Assembly (NCBI RefSeq): GCF_003143855.1
Contig: NZ_QFRK01000010.1
Span: 78,208-142,207, forward strand
Length of the DNA: 64,000 bases
Reading direction: 5' to 3'
From: Streptomyces sp. NWU339
GTDB taxonomy: Bacteria; Actinomycetota; Actinomycetes; Streptomycetales; Streptomycetaceae
The notes under the pieces: model-generated
What the model was told of the DNA's origin: nothing
Database searches by the model: none
The model's input: the letters and a program-made list of their open reading frames with translations, nothing else
Made by a program: the position numbers and the translations under genes
Shown: in pieces, positions 1 to 7,663 of the stretch
Numbering within the stretch: the stretch's first letter is position 1
How the letters are laid out: each line of letters starts with the position of its first letter

Positions 1-182
1 TCGTGGCCCCCGGCTACACCGACCCCGCCAAGTTCGCCGACGGCAACCCCTACGGCACCTCCCACGTCGACGCCCAGGGCAACAACCCGGTCGACGACAC
101 CACCCGCACCGCCGCCCGCGTCCAGGCCGAGCGCGTCGTCAAGATCGCTTCCGGTCTCAAGGCCGGCCTCGCCGCCGCCTGA
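1..182 (+). CDS. WrbA-like NAD(P)H-dependent flavoprotein, 3' end only
   Basis: Only the last 59 codons are inside the window; the frame starts at base 3 and ends with TGA at 180-182. The residues G-N-P-Y-G-T-S-H, followed about 20 residues later by a helix of the type A-A-R-V-Q-A-E-R-V-V-K-I-A, match the C-terminal end of WrbA/flavodoxin-fold NADPH-dependent quinone or FMN reductases. In that family the segment lies near the FMN site and closes the last helix. A strong hairpin follows 25 bases after the stop, so this is the last gene of its transcript. Family assignment rests on the tail alone. Confidence 0.6.
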   Translation, partial: VAPGYTDPAKFADGNPYGTSHVDAQGNNPVDDTTRTAARVQAERVVKIASGLKAGLAAA

Positions 183-207
183 CCCGGCCCTGTCCAGAAG
201 AGGACCA

Positions 208-255
208 GTGACGGCCCGTCGGCCGCACCACGGGGTGCGGCCGACGGGCCGTCAC
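208..255 (+). terminator. Strong intrinsic terminator-type hairpin
   Basis: Two perfect 21-base arms (208-228 and 235-255) surround a 6-base loop just downstream of the flavoprotein stop codon. The arms are very GC-rich and no T-tract follows, as is common in Streptomyces. Confidence 0.8.
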
Positions 256-263
256 AGAACCGA

Positions 264-562
264 GTGACCCCTCCAGCCGGCGGGGGTCTCCTCTTCGACG
301 CCCACGATGTCGGCACCGGCGAGCGGCAGCTGCGTGACCTCGCTGGGGAAGCCCTCGGCGAGGTCTACTTCCGCGACGGCGGCCGCCGCGCCCACGGCCT
401 GGTGGCTTTATACGCGAGAACGGGGAACTGGACAGCATCATCGTCGCCATCGGTGACGACGACCCCAACCCGGTTTCCCTGCCGGTCGGTGCCATCACTG
501 TCGATCACCCGATCGTCACCAACTGGCACACCGCCCCGAAGGACGCCGTTTTCTTCAGCTGA
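264..562 (+). pseudogene. Broken gene of unknown family
   Basis: Two plus-strand segments with high third-position GC lie in different frames. The first (264 to about 405) contains G-E-R-Q-L-R-D-L-A and L-G-E-V-Y-F-R-D-G-G. The second (about 400-562) reads E-N-G-E-L-D-S-I-I-V-A-I-G and ends K-D-A-V-F-F-S-stop. The first segment closely resembles the C-terminal part of another remnant at 46465-46700. The frame change suggests a frameshift or a junction between two damaged genes. I do not recognise the family. Confidence 0.45.
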
Positions 563-721
563 ACGGACCCGCAGCTCGTAATCCATGCTGGTGACGCGCA
601 GCGTGAGAGGCGGCCTTACTCTCCTCGACGGAGGTGCAGCCGGGCAAACCGTCCTGGCCGGTCGCCTTTCTGAAGCCTCTTGAGCTCGCGGCGGTACTTC
701 CACTTTCCGAGCAGTCCCGGG

Positions 722-823
722 GGCGCTGTCACGTTGGCTGACCGGGTGGGATGCTCTTCGGGTTGATCATGCTGGGAGGGGCGTCCGTGGAGAGCACGTC
801 GCCGTCGTATAGGGGGCGAGCCT
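722..823 (+). mobile_element. IS6-family left-end remnant
   Basis: Starting with GGCGCTGTCACGTTGGC, this stretch matches the transposase-proximal end of the full IS6-family element at 43934-44798. It covers the inverted repeat and the first transposase codons; both encode an S-T-S-P-S-Y-(K/R)-G start. Homology stops where the IS3-family element begins, and no matching right end is found after 4306. It is therefore a truncated copy, in opposite orientation to the other IS6 copies in the window. Confidence 0.75.
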
Positions 824-892
824 TGACCCCGGGTCTTGGGCACCCGAGAGACTTGGATCTTGAAGGTCCAGGAGAACGGATGTCCCGTGGTC

Positions 893-1198
893 ATGAAGCA
901 CTACCCGCCCGAGTTCAAGGCGGACGCGGGCGCGCTGTACGAGTCGCGGCCGGGAGCGACGATCGAGTCGGTCGCCGCTGCTCTAGGAGTCAACCCGGAG
1001 ACGCTCAGGAACTGGGTCCGGGCGGCCGGAGCGGGCCGCCGGCCGGCGCGGGCTGAGCCGGCGCCGGTGCCGCAGACGCCGCTGGAGGCGGAGAACGCCG
1101 CCCTGCGCAAGAAGGTCCGCGAGCTGGAGGAGGAACGCGAGACCCTGCGCAAGGCGGCCAAGTATTTCGCCGGGGAGACGTGCGCCGTGAGGTGCTGA
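893..1198 (+). CDS. IS3-family transposase OrfA, 3' end interrupted by intron
   Basis: The start at 893 gives M-K-H-Y-P-P-E-F-K, the usual beginning of Streptomyces IS3 OrfA proteins (a GTG two codons upstream is also possible). Residues about 20-45 form the helix-turn-helix (A-A-L-G-V-N-P-E-T-L-R-N-W). Residues about 65-95 are a heptad-rich zipper (A-L-R-K-K-V-R-E-L-E-E-E-R). The exon ends at 1179. Unspliced, the frame reads four intron codons and stops at 1198. Spliced to 3356 it reads G-E-T-K-stop, with the stop (3360-3362) overlapping the orfB start, which is the normal family arrangement. OrfA binds the IS ends. Confidence 0.8.
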   Translation: MKHYPPEFKADAGALYESRPGATIESVAAALGVNPETLRNWVRAAGAGRRPARAEPAPVPQTPLEAENAALRKKVRELEEERETLRKAAKYFAGETCAVRC

Positions 1199-1772
1199 TG
1201 GTCCGTACGGAGGTGAGAGACCTGCGTCAACTGCCCTGTCGTGGCGGGGTGGTGAAGCTGAGGGCAGCCTGATCTGGGTGATGCCGAGGAGGGTGGCAAG
1301 CGGCCCTGACAAAGCCGGGACGTGCCAGCACTGCCAGATGGTGCGGGTCCGGCGAGCGAGGTGGAAAGGAGTACGCGAGGAACCGTCGTCATTACGTCCC
1401 TCAATGCGAGACCGGCTCGAACCTGGCGGATCTGGGCCGGGAGCGGTGCGCAACCGCCGCCGAAGGCGGCGGGGAACTCCTTGGGTGGTTTGTCTCTGCT
1501 GTCCGGGAGGCCATGGGGAAGGCCCACGGCGTACTCATGGCGATGCCGCAGGGATGCAGACGGGCTCCTCCTCCACCGAGCGGACCACAGTGAACACGGG
1601 AACCATCCGGTTTCAATTCCCGTAGGCGGGCCTCCAGTTCGTGGAGCGGGATAGGCGCATCGACCGCTGAACGGGCCGGGTGGGACGGAGCCGTCGTAGT
1701 ACTCCGAGCCGGGGAGAGCCCGGCACATGGGGAAGGACGGCAGCGGAAATGCGAGGAGAGTTGGAGGCTGCA

Positions 1773-3242
1773 ATGCCGAAAGATGCGGTGCCGAACGGTG
1801 GCGCGTCGCTGGATGCGGTCCCGGTGGGGCCGCGTCAGCGGGTATCGGAGATGCAGGCCAAGCTTCATCGTTGGGCGGCGGCCGACAAGGGCCGCCGGTT
1901 CGACGACTTGTTCAACTTCGTGCACGACCCGGCGACGCTGATCGTGGCGTTCGACCGGGTTGCGGGGAACCGGGGTGCCGGCACTGCGGGCGTGGACGGC
2001 CTGACGGCCGCCGACGTCGAGACGCGGATCGGTGTTCCTGGGTTCCTGGATGACCTACGGGCCCAGCTCAAGACGGGCACGTTCCGCCCGCTCCCGGTGC
2101 GGGAGACGAAGATCCCCAAGCCGGGCGGCGCGGGAAAGGTGAGGCGACTGGGCATCCCAGTGATCGCTGACCGGGTTGTCCAGGCCGCGCTGAAGCTGGT
2201 GCTGGAGCCGATTTTCGAGGCCGACTTCAAGCCGGTCTCCTATGGCTTCCGGCCCCGGCGGCGGGCCCAGGACGCGATTGCCGAGATCCAGCACATGGGC
2301 ACCCACGGCTACCGGTGGGTGCTGGACGCGGACATTGCGGCGTGTTTCGACGAGATCGATCACGTCGCACTGATGGACCGGGTCCGGGCGAGGATCAAGG
2401 ACAAGAAGGTCCTGGCCCTGGTGAAGGCGTTCCTCAAGGCCGGGGTCCTCACGGAGCTTGGACAGATCGAGGACACGCCTGCCGGGACCCCGCAGGGCGG
2501 GATCATTTCCCCGTTGATGGCGAACATCGCCCTGTCGGTGCTCGACGAGCACCTGCACGGGCCATGGGAGGCAGGAGGCGCGTTCTCGTCACCGACACGG
2601 CGCAAACGCCTGCGCGTCAAGGGCCTGGTGACCTGGCGGGTCGTCCGCTACGCGGACGACTTCGTCGTTCTGGTCCACGGCTCCGAGGAGCACGTCCATC
2701 AAGTGCGCGAAGAGGTCGCTCAGGTGCTGCGGCCTATGGGACTTCGGCTCTCCGAAGCCAAGACCCGGGTCGTCCACATGAGCGAGGGATTCGACTTCCT
2801 GGGGTTCCACATCCAGTGGCGCCGCAAACGAGGCACGAGCACATGGCACGTCTACACCTTCATTTCTGACCGGGCCATCCGGCAGGTGAAGGCGAAGATC
2901 CGTGCCCTGACCCGCAAGACGTCGCCTCTGGACCTGGACGCCACACTGGCCCAGCTGAACATGGCCAGGGGCGGATGGGCCTTCTACTTCCAGCACGCCA
3001 TCTCGAAACGCGTGTTCAGCAAGCTGGACTCCTTCACCTGGTGGAGAGTGGCCAGGCTGCTGCGCGAACGGCACCGCTGGAGCTGGAAGGAACTCCGCCG
3101 ACGGCACACCACCCCCACCGGGCGGTGGCTGCCGTTCTCGGCAAACGGTGTCGAGCTGCGGAACATCCAGACGATCCCGGTCACCCGGTATCGCTACCGC
3201 GGCAACAAGATTCCCAACCCCTGGGTCCCGGACGCCTGCTGA
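1773..3242 (+). CDS. ltrA: Group II intron reverse transcriptase/maturase
   Basis: This 489-residue protein has the reverse transcriptase palm with the catalytic Y-A-D-D motif. Other RT blocks are also visible: Y-G-F-R-P, D-A-D-I-A-A-C-F-D and T-P-Q-G-G-I-I-S-P. After the palm comes a maturase X/GIIM-type C-terminus ending near R-Y-R-Y-R-G-N-K. The protein stops there without a recognisable HNH endonuclease domain, so mobility would rely on nicked or single-stranded targets. I chose ATG 1773, preceded by a GAGGAGAG ribosome site, over an upstream ATG at 1680 in the same frame. It would splice the intron RNA and reverse-transcribe it during retrohoming. Confidence 0.92.
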   Translation: MPKDAVPNGGASLDAVPVGPRQRVSEMQAKLHRWAAADKGRRFDDLFNFVHDPATLIVAFDRVAGNRGAGTAGVDGLTAADVETRIGVPGFLDDLRAQLKTGTFRPLPVRETKIPKPGGAGKVRRLGIPVIADRVVQAALKLVLEPIFEADFKPVSYGFRPRRRAQDAIAEIQHMGTHGYRWVLDADIAACFDEIDHVALMDRVRARIKDKKVLALVKAFLKAGVLTELGQIEDTPAGTPQGGIISPLMANIALSVLDEHLHGPWEAGGAFSSPTRRKRLRVKGLVTWRVVRYADDFVVLVHGSEEHVHQVREEVAQVLRPMGLRLSEAKTRVVHMSEGFDFLGFHIQWRRKRGTSTWHVYTFISDRAIRQVKAKIRALTRKTSPLDLDATLAQLNMARGGWAFYFQHAISKRVFSKLDSFTWWRVARLLRERHRWSWKELRRRHTTPTGRWLPFSANGVELRNIQTIPVTRYRYRGNKIPNPWVPDAC

Positions 3243-3258
3243 CGACAGCATCCGTGGA

Positions 3259-3355
3259 GAGCCCGGTACTCGGAGACGGGTACGCCGGGTTCGGCGAGCG
3301 GCACGGGGAAACGGGCCGGTGGCAACGCCGGAACCGCGCCCCGTGCCGACTCAAC
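3259..3355 (+). ncRNA. Group II intron domains V and VI
   Basis: Bases 3259-3292 form exactly 34 nt. A GAGCCCGG/CCGGGTTC lower helix contains the AGC triad, followed by a two-base bulge and an upper helix closed by a GAGA tetraloop: the standard domain V shape. Bases 3299-3308 pair with 3339-3348 (CGGCACGGGG/CCCCGTGCCG) as domain VI. A3349, seven bases from the 3' end, is a candidate branch point. Confidence 0.85.
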
Positions 3356-3358
3356 GAA

Positions 3359-4279
3359 GTGAGCCCCCACCGCTGGGACTTCATCTCCGACAACCACGCC
3401 GACTTCGGCGTCAAGCGGGTCTGCCGGGTCCTGGGGGTCTCCCGCTCCGGCCACTCCCGGCACCTGGCCACGGCTCAGGCCCGTGCCGAGCGCCAGGCCG
3501 AGGAGAGACGCACGACAGCTGAAATCCGAGAGATTCACGCCGAACACCACGGTGCCTACGGCACCCCGCGGGTCCACGCCGGGATGCGGGCGCGGGGATG
3601 GAAGGTCAACCGCTGGGGGCGCCCCCGCTCGCGGGGGAGTGTCACGCGTCTGATGCGGGTCAACCACATCATCGGCCGGCACCTGCGGCGCAAGAAGCGT
3701 ACGACGATCGCGAACAGGATGGCCCCGCCCGCGCCGGACCCGGTGATGCGCGACTTCACCGCGCAGACGCTCGACACCAAGTGGTGCGGCGACCTCCCCT
3801 GCACAGCCGTCGGCTCGACGTGGCTCTGCCCGGCCACCGTCATCGACGTCTGCTCGCGCCGGGTGATCGGCTGGTCCATCGCCGACCACATGCGCACCCA
3901 GCTGGTCACCGACGCGATCGAGACGGCCGTCGCCGCCCGCGGCGGCCAGGTGCACGGAGTCGTCTTTCATACGGACAGGGGCGCGCAATACAGCGCGGGG
4001 GCTTTCTCCGAGGTCTGCCACCGCCACGGGATCCGCCGCCGCACAGGCCGCGTCGGATCGAGCTGTGACAACGCCCTCGCCGAGTCGTTCTTCCCGGGCT
4101 GCAAGCGCGAGTTGCTCCACGGATACTGCTGGACCTCGAAGGCACAGACGCGGCTGGCACCGTTCACCCGGCTGTCGTACGACAACCGGCGCCGCCGCCA
4201 CTCCGCGCTCGGCTGCCTCACCCCAGCAGAGTTCGAACAGCAACTGATCACGTCACGTACGTTGTCACTCGTCGCGTGA
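3359..4279 (+). CDS. IS3-family transposase OrfB (DDE integrase)
   Basis: This 306-residue integrase catalytic subunit starts at a GTG that overlaps the spliced orfA stop. The N-terminal HTH_21-type region (F-G-V-K-R-V-C-R-V-L-G-V) leads to the rve core: D in T-K-W-C-G-D, D in F-H-T-D-R-G-A-Q-Y, and E in N-A-L-A-E-S-F-F. The end P-A-E-F-E-Q-Q is typical. The gene looks intact, but the intron separates it by 2.2 kb from orfA. Translational coupling or a frameshifted OrfAB fusion should therefore need intron splicing. Confidence 0.88.
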   Translation: MSPHRWDFISDNHADFGVKRVCRVLGVSRSGHSRHLATAQARAERQAEERRTTAEIREIHAEHHGAYGTPRVHAGMRARGWKVNRWGRPRSRGSVTRLMRVNHIIGRHLRRKKRTTIANRMAPPAPDPVMRDFTAQTLDTKWCGDLPCTAVGSTWLCPATVIDVCSRRVIGWSIADHMRTQLVTDAIETAVAARGGQVHGVVFHTDRGAQYSAGAFSEVCHRHGIRRRTGRVGSSCDNALAESFFPGCKRELLHGYCWTSKAQTRLAPFTRLSYDNRRRRHSALGCLTPAEFEQQLITSRTLSLVA

Positions 4280-4330
4280 AACCCGGTGTCCGCTCCCGGA
4301 GATCAACCTCAGGCAGCCGGTTCCTCCGGG

Positions 4331-5245
4331 TCAGCACGGGTCCCGCCACACCCCCAGTTCCGGCTTCTTGCGCATGGACGACAGCTTCAGCTCGCGGGAC
4401 TCGGGGCAGAACTCACCGGTCGGCTCCGCGTACTCCACGTGGAAGACCGCCTTGCCCGCCTCGATGAACGGAGTGAGCTCGGCGCACTCGCCGTACTGCG
4501 CGCACTCCTCGTTGACGGCGAAATCGAAGTCGTCCACGAGCTGCGGGATCTGCGGCAGGTCGTTCTTGAGGCCCACCGACAGACCGCGTTCGTGCGCGAT
4601 GTCCGCGATCATGCGGTTGTAGCGGAGCTGGTCGGCGGCGGTGAGCGGGAACCCGGTGTCGTGGTCGTAGCCCTCCATCAGGTCCGGCTCCACCGCGTCG
4701 AAGCCCTTGTCCCGGCACATGTCGAACCGTCGCTCCATGATCGGATTCAGTACGGGGATACGGCGGATGTCCAGCCAGCGCTCGCCCTGCCAGCCGTTGG
4801 TCCTGCCGAGGACGGAGCGCGGGAACGCGTCCCGGTCGGGCCGGAAGTCCTCCCAGGCGCCGACGTTGATGTAGCAGATCACCTTGCGGCCGTCACGGTG
4901 GAGGCGGGCCACGTCCGCCGCGGTGTTCTCGAAGCCGTCGATGTCGTAGACGGGTACCTCGGCCGACGGGTCGGCCCTGCCGTCGAGCTGCCACTGCCAG
5001 GCGAGCCCGGGGCGCGGGCGCCAGAGCCCCCCGCCGGGGGCGGGGGAGGTTCTGGTCGGGGCCTCCGGTGAGGTGCGGGACGGTGCGGACGACCGGGCGG
5101 CGTCCGTGTCCCTGGCGCCGTCCGGGGCGGAGCACCCGGTCAGGGCCGTGATCGCCAGCACCACCAGCGCGACCAGCACGGCCGGCACAGTCGGCGCGGC
5201 CGGCACCCTAGGCGCGGGCGTGCGGGGCGGAGGCTTCCTGGTCAT
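4331..5245 (-). CDS. GH114-type endo-alpha-1,4-polygalactosaminidase lipoprotein (Ega3/PelA-hydrolase-like)
   Basis: This 304-residue protein has a lipoprotein signal with lipobox A-L-T-G-C (Cys38) and a low-complexity S/T/P linker. A GH114-type barrel begins at W-Q-W-Q-L-D-G (83-89). Family hallmarks follow: Y-I-N-V-G-A-W-E-D (125-133), D-A-V-E-P-D (183-188), G-L-K-N-D and N-E-E-C (245-248). E/D in the last two acidic motifs are the likely catalytic residues. The family cleaves alpha-1,4-galactosamine linkages; PelA carries a related domain and fungal Ega3 belongs here. It is the last gene of the operon and overlaps the previous gene by 4 bp. It probably trims polymer at the outer membrane face. 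Confidence 0.85.
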   Translation of the reverse strand: MTRKPPPRTPAPRVPAAPTVPAVLVALVVLAITALTGCSAPDGARDTDAARSSAPSRTSPEAPTRTSPAPGGGLWRPRPGLAWQWQLDGRADPSAEVPVYDIDGFENTAADVARLHRDGRKVICYINVGAWEDFRPDRDAFPRSVLGRTNGWQGERWLDIRRIPVLNPIMERRFDMCRDKGFDAVEPDLMEGYDHDTGFPLTAADQLRYNRMIADIAHERGLSVGLKNDLPQIPQLVDDFDFAVNEECAQYGECAELTPFIEAGKAVFHVEYAEPTGEFCPESRELKLSSMRKKPELGVWRDPC

Positions 5246-5916
5246 GCTCGTCCCTCGGTTTCGGTCACGGTCAGGGCAGGAGTCAACTCGGCCCAAGGAT
5301 TGGGAAGTCCACCCGTCACGGGGCAGCAGACCCCGGCGCCGCGGTCCTGCGCGGTGCGTACGGCCAGGGGCACGAGTGCCTCGGGCACACCGTAGACGAG
5401 GTGGCAGATCCGTTCCGGTGGATGCGGTTTCACCCGGACGGAGCGGCTGAACGCAGCGACATAGGTGGACCAGTGCCCCTCGAAGGTGACGGTCAGGTCG
5501 GCGAGGCGGACGTAGCCGGGCGCCGGGTCCACTCCGGGGTTGAGCACGACGGTCCGCGCGCCGGCCCGGCGCAGGGACCGGACCAGCCTGCGGCAGCCCG
5601 GCAGGCCCTCCGGCCCCGCGGTCACCCGGTCCAGGAAGCAGCCGTCGACCGCGTACCACTCCCGGTGCCGACGCGCGTCGGCGGTGACCGCGGAGGGGTC
5701 CCGCGCGCCGTAGTCGGTGTCGACGTAGCCGAGCAGCCGGGCGCCGGCCGTCCGCAGCGCGTCCGCGACCGCCGTGAACGCCTGGTCCGGGCCGGTCCCG
5801 GGGCCGTTCGCGGGGTTGAGCACAACGGCGTGGGTACGGTCGGCTGCCGTGATCAGCCGGTGCCAGGCACCCGGGTCCTCGGCCGGATGGACGTACAGAG
5901 GGATCAGCAGGCTCAC
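5242..5916 (-). CDS. Spherulin-4/GH135-like protein (Sph3-like)
   Basis: This 224-residue protein starts at GTG and overlaps the upstream epimerase gene by 4 bp. It is a small barrel of the spherulation-specific family 4. Visible motifs are L-N-P-A-N-G-P-G (33-40), G-Y-V-D-T-D-Y-G (63-70), D-G-C-F-L-D-R (91-97) and T-F-E-G-H-W (144-149). Fungal Sph3 (GH135) hydrolyses N-acetylgalactosamine linkages and is needed for GAG synthesis. Here the second acid of the paired D-E motif appears to be Arg97, as in many bacterial relatives. No signal peptide is visible, unlike the neighbouring hydrolase, so its site of action is unclear. Confidence 0.78.
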   Translation of the reverse strand: MSLLIPLYVHPAEDPGAWHRLITAADRTHAVVLNPANGPGTGPDQAFTAVADALRTAGARLLGYVDTDYGARDPSAVTADARRHREWYAVDGCFLDRVTAGPEGLPGCRRLVRSLRRAGARTVVLNPGVDPAPGYVRLADLTVTFEGHWSTYVAAFSRSVRVKPHPPERICHLVYGVPEALVPLAVRTAQDRGAGVCCPVTGGLPNPWAELTPALTVTETEGRA

Positions 5917-6902
5917 GGCGCGCGGTCGCCTTCCGTGCCGGCGGTGTCCTCACCGGTGGCGCCCGTGCCGCCGTCCGCCCACAGCGCGGCCAGTGACTCC
6001 TCGAGGGTGTACGAGGGGCGCCAGTCGAGTGCCTCGTCCGCCGCCGTGATGTCGGAGCACTGCCAGGACACCGCCGCCGAGCGGGCCGAGCCTCCCGCGG
6101 CCCCCGTGTCCTTCGTGTCCTCCTCGAGCTGTCCCCCGAAACCGGCCCGGCGGGCCAGCAGGTGTACCAGGTCGCGCACCCGGACCGCCTCACCGCCGCC
6201 GATGTTGAGGACGGGCGGGAGCGGCCCGGCCGCCATGACGGCGAGCACCGCCGCACGCGCGACGTCGCGTGCGTCGACGAAGTCGCGGTACGCGGACAGG
6301 TCACCGAGCCGCAGCACCGCCCCTGCCCTTGCCTCTGGCCCCGCTCCTGTCGACGCGCCGGCCTCGCGCAGAAGGGCGGCGACCCTGCCGGGCAGCCCGG
6401 TGGGCGGCGCCCCCGGTCCCACCGGATTGCCCACCCTCAGCACCACCGCGTCCAGGCCGGAGGCCGTCACCACCGCCGTGCCCGCGAGTTTGGTCGCGCC
6501 GTACGGTCCGAGCGGGCGGGTCGCCGCCGTCTCCGTCACCTTGGTGCCTGGTTCCCCCGGGCCGTACTCGGCGGCCGACCCCAGGTGCACCAGGCGTGCC
6601 CGGGGAGCGGCCTGCCGCAGTGCGGCGCACAGGACGGCGGGGCCGCGGGTGTTGACCTCGGCCAGGGTGACCGCGTCCCCGGCGGTCGCGCCCGCGCAGT
6701 TGATCACGGCGTCGGGCGCCGCCTCCGCCAGGGTCTTGGCGAGCCGGTCGGGGGGGTCGGTGGCCAGGTCGATGCGCAGACCCGCGCCGGTCCCCGCGGT
6801 CGAGCGGCCGGCCTCGGGCAGTTGGGTGTCCGGCAGGCCGCGCAGCTGGGCGACGACATGACGGCCCAGGTAGCCGGTGCGGCCCAGGACGAGAACGCGC
6901 AC
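5913..6902 (-). CDS. NAD-dependent epimerase/dehydratase (extended SDR)
   Basis: A 329-residue Rossmann enzyme with the N-terminal nucleotide motif L-G-R-T-G-Y-L-G (6-13) and the catalytic pair Y134-x3-K138. The length and C-terminal N-I-G-G-G-E motif fit UDP-sugar epimerases/reductases. It starts at GTG, 6 bp after the nucleotidyltransferase gene, and overlaps the spherulin gene by 4 bp. It likely makes or interconverts a nucleotide sugar for the polymer encoded here. The exact substrate cannot be read from the sequence. Confidence 0.82.
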   Translation of the reverse strand: MRVLVLGRTGYLGRHVVAQLRGLPDTQLPEAGRSTAGTGAGLRIDLATDPPDRLAKTLAEAAPDAVINCAGATAGDAVTLAEVNTRGPAVLCAALRQAAPRARLVHLGSAAEYGPGEPGTKVTETAATRPLGPYGATKLAGTAVVTASGLDAVVLRVGNPVGPGAPPTGLPGRVAALLREAGASTGAGPEARAGAVLRLGDLSAYRDFVDARDVARAAVLAVMAAGPLPPVLNIGGGEAVRVRDLVHLLARRAGFGGQLEEDTKDTGAAGGSARSAAVSWQCSDITAADEALDWRPSYTLEESLAALWADGGTGATGEDTAGTEGDRAP

Positions 6903-6908
6903 GGGTCT

Positions 6909-7622
6909 TCAGGCCCCCTTGAGCAGCATGGACTTGCGGGTGGTGAACTCCGCGTTGGCCCGGTCGTAGTCGTCCGGGCGTCCGATGTCCAGCCAGTATC
7001 CGTCGAACTCGTAGGCGTGCGGCGGGCGCTGGGCGGCGAGGAGGTCCAGGACGAGTTCGTCGAAGCCCAGTGGGAGGCCGGGCGTGTAGCCCTCGAGCGT
7101 CGAGCGGGACAGCCCGTAGACGCCCATGGAGACGCGGTAGTCCATGCTGGGCTTCTCCGTGAAGGCGACGACCCGGCTCGCCCGGGTGGTCAGCACGCCG
7201 AAGTCTATGTGGACCTTGCGGGCGTAGGTCGCGATGGTCAGCGGGGCACCGGACGCCCGGTGCCGGTTCAGGACGTCGGCGTAGTCGAGGTCGGTCAGGA
7301 CGTCGCCGTTCATCACCAGGAAGGTCTCGGGCAGCCGCTCGCGCAGCGAGAGCAGGGGGCCCATGGTGCCCAGCGGGTTCTCCTCGGTGGCGTAGTCGAT
7401 GTCCATGCCCCACTGGGAGCCGTCCCCGACGTAGGCGCGGATGATCTCGCCGAGGTGGCCGATGGCGATGGTGCAGTGGGTGAAGCCGGACGTGGCGAGC
7501 TGGCGCAGCACGATCTCCAGGATGGCGTGCTGGTCGCCGATGGGGACGAGCGGCTTGGGGAGGGCCGTGGTGTAGGGCCGCAGCCGGACGCCCTTGCCTC
7601 CTGCCAGTATCACTGCGTGCAT
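6909..7622 (-). CDS. Sugar-1-phosphate nucleotidyltransferase
   Basis: A 237-residue NTP_transferase protein. The signature L-A-G-G-K-G-V-R-L-R-P (6-16) binds the nucleotide; K-P-L-V-P-I-G-D follows, and V-M-N-G-D-V-L is the metal-binding strand. It lacks the left-handed helix extension of GlmU. It would activate a sugar-1-phosphate to an NDP-sugar, feeding the two SDR enzymes on either side. It lies 41 bp after the dehydratase gene and 6 bp before the epimerase gene, so it is in the same transcript. Confidence 0.85.
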   Translation of the reverse strand: MHAVILAGGKGVRLRPYTTALPKPLVPIGDQHAILEIVLRQLATSGFTHCTIAIGHLGEIIRAYVGDGSQWGMDIDYATEENPLGTMGPLLSLRERLPETFLVMNGDVLTDLDYADVLNRHRASGAPLTIATYARKVHIDFGVLTTRASRVVAFTEKPSMDYRVSMGVYGLSRSTLEGYTPGLPLGFDELVLDLLAAQRPPHAYEFDGYWLDIGRPDDYDRANAEFTTRKSMLLKGA

Positions 7623-7663
7623 GGGGCTTCTCCTTCGGATCCTTCGTGTTCCCCGGGGGCGGG

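Larger units (their letters stand above)
1180..3355 (+). mobile_element. Group II intron inserted in IS3 orfA
   Basis: The 5' boundary is GTGCG, the group II consensus, immediately after exon bases GGGGAGAC. Bases 1180-1772 have no convincing ORF and would hold ribozyme domains I-III. The maturase ORF follows in domain IV, then a 34-nt domain V and a domain VI-like hairpin, ending in ...CAAC at 3355 (AY-type 3' end). Precise removal of 1180-3355 restores the last OrfA codons and the orfA/orfB overlap, which independently supports both boundaries. Domains I-III were not folded base by base. Confidence 0.85.
824..4306 (+). mobile_element. IS3-family insertion sequence interrupted by a group II intron
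   Basis: The element carries a short orfA with a helix-turn-helix and leucine-zipper-like C-terminus, and an orfB with a DDE integrase core, as in the IS3 family. Related ends can be aligned near 824 (TGACCCCGGG) and 4306 (reverse complement TTGATCTCCGGG). A CCT triplet flanks both sides and may be a 3-bp target duplication. Without the intron the element would be about 1.3 kb, the normal size for the family. End positions are uncertain by a few bases. Confidence 0.75.

Noticed and set aside
616..722. Minus-strand tail with G-K-W-K-Y-R-R-E-L-K-R-L, possibly a gene end cut by the IS6 remnant
   Set aside because: Too short, mixed codon quality and no family match; could be chance.
1680..1772. 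Upstream in-frame ATG for the intron reverse transcriptase
   Set aside because: The ATG at 1773 has a strong ribosome site and the extra residues look like translated intron RNA structure.
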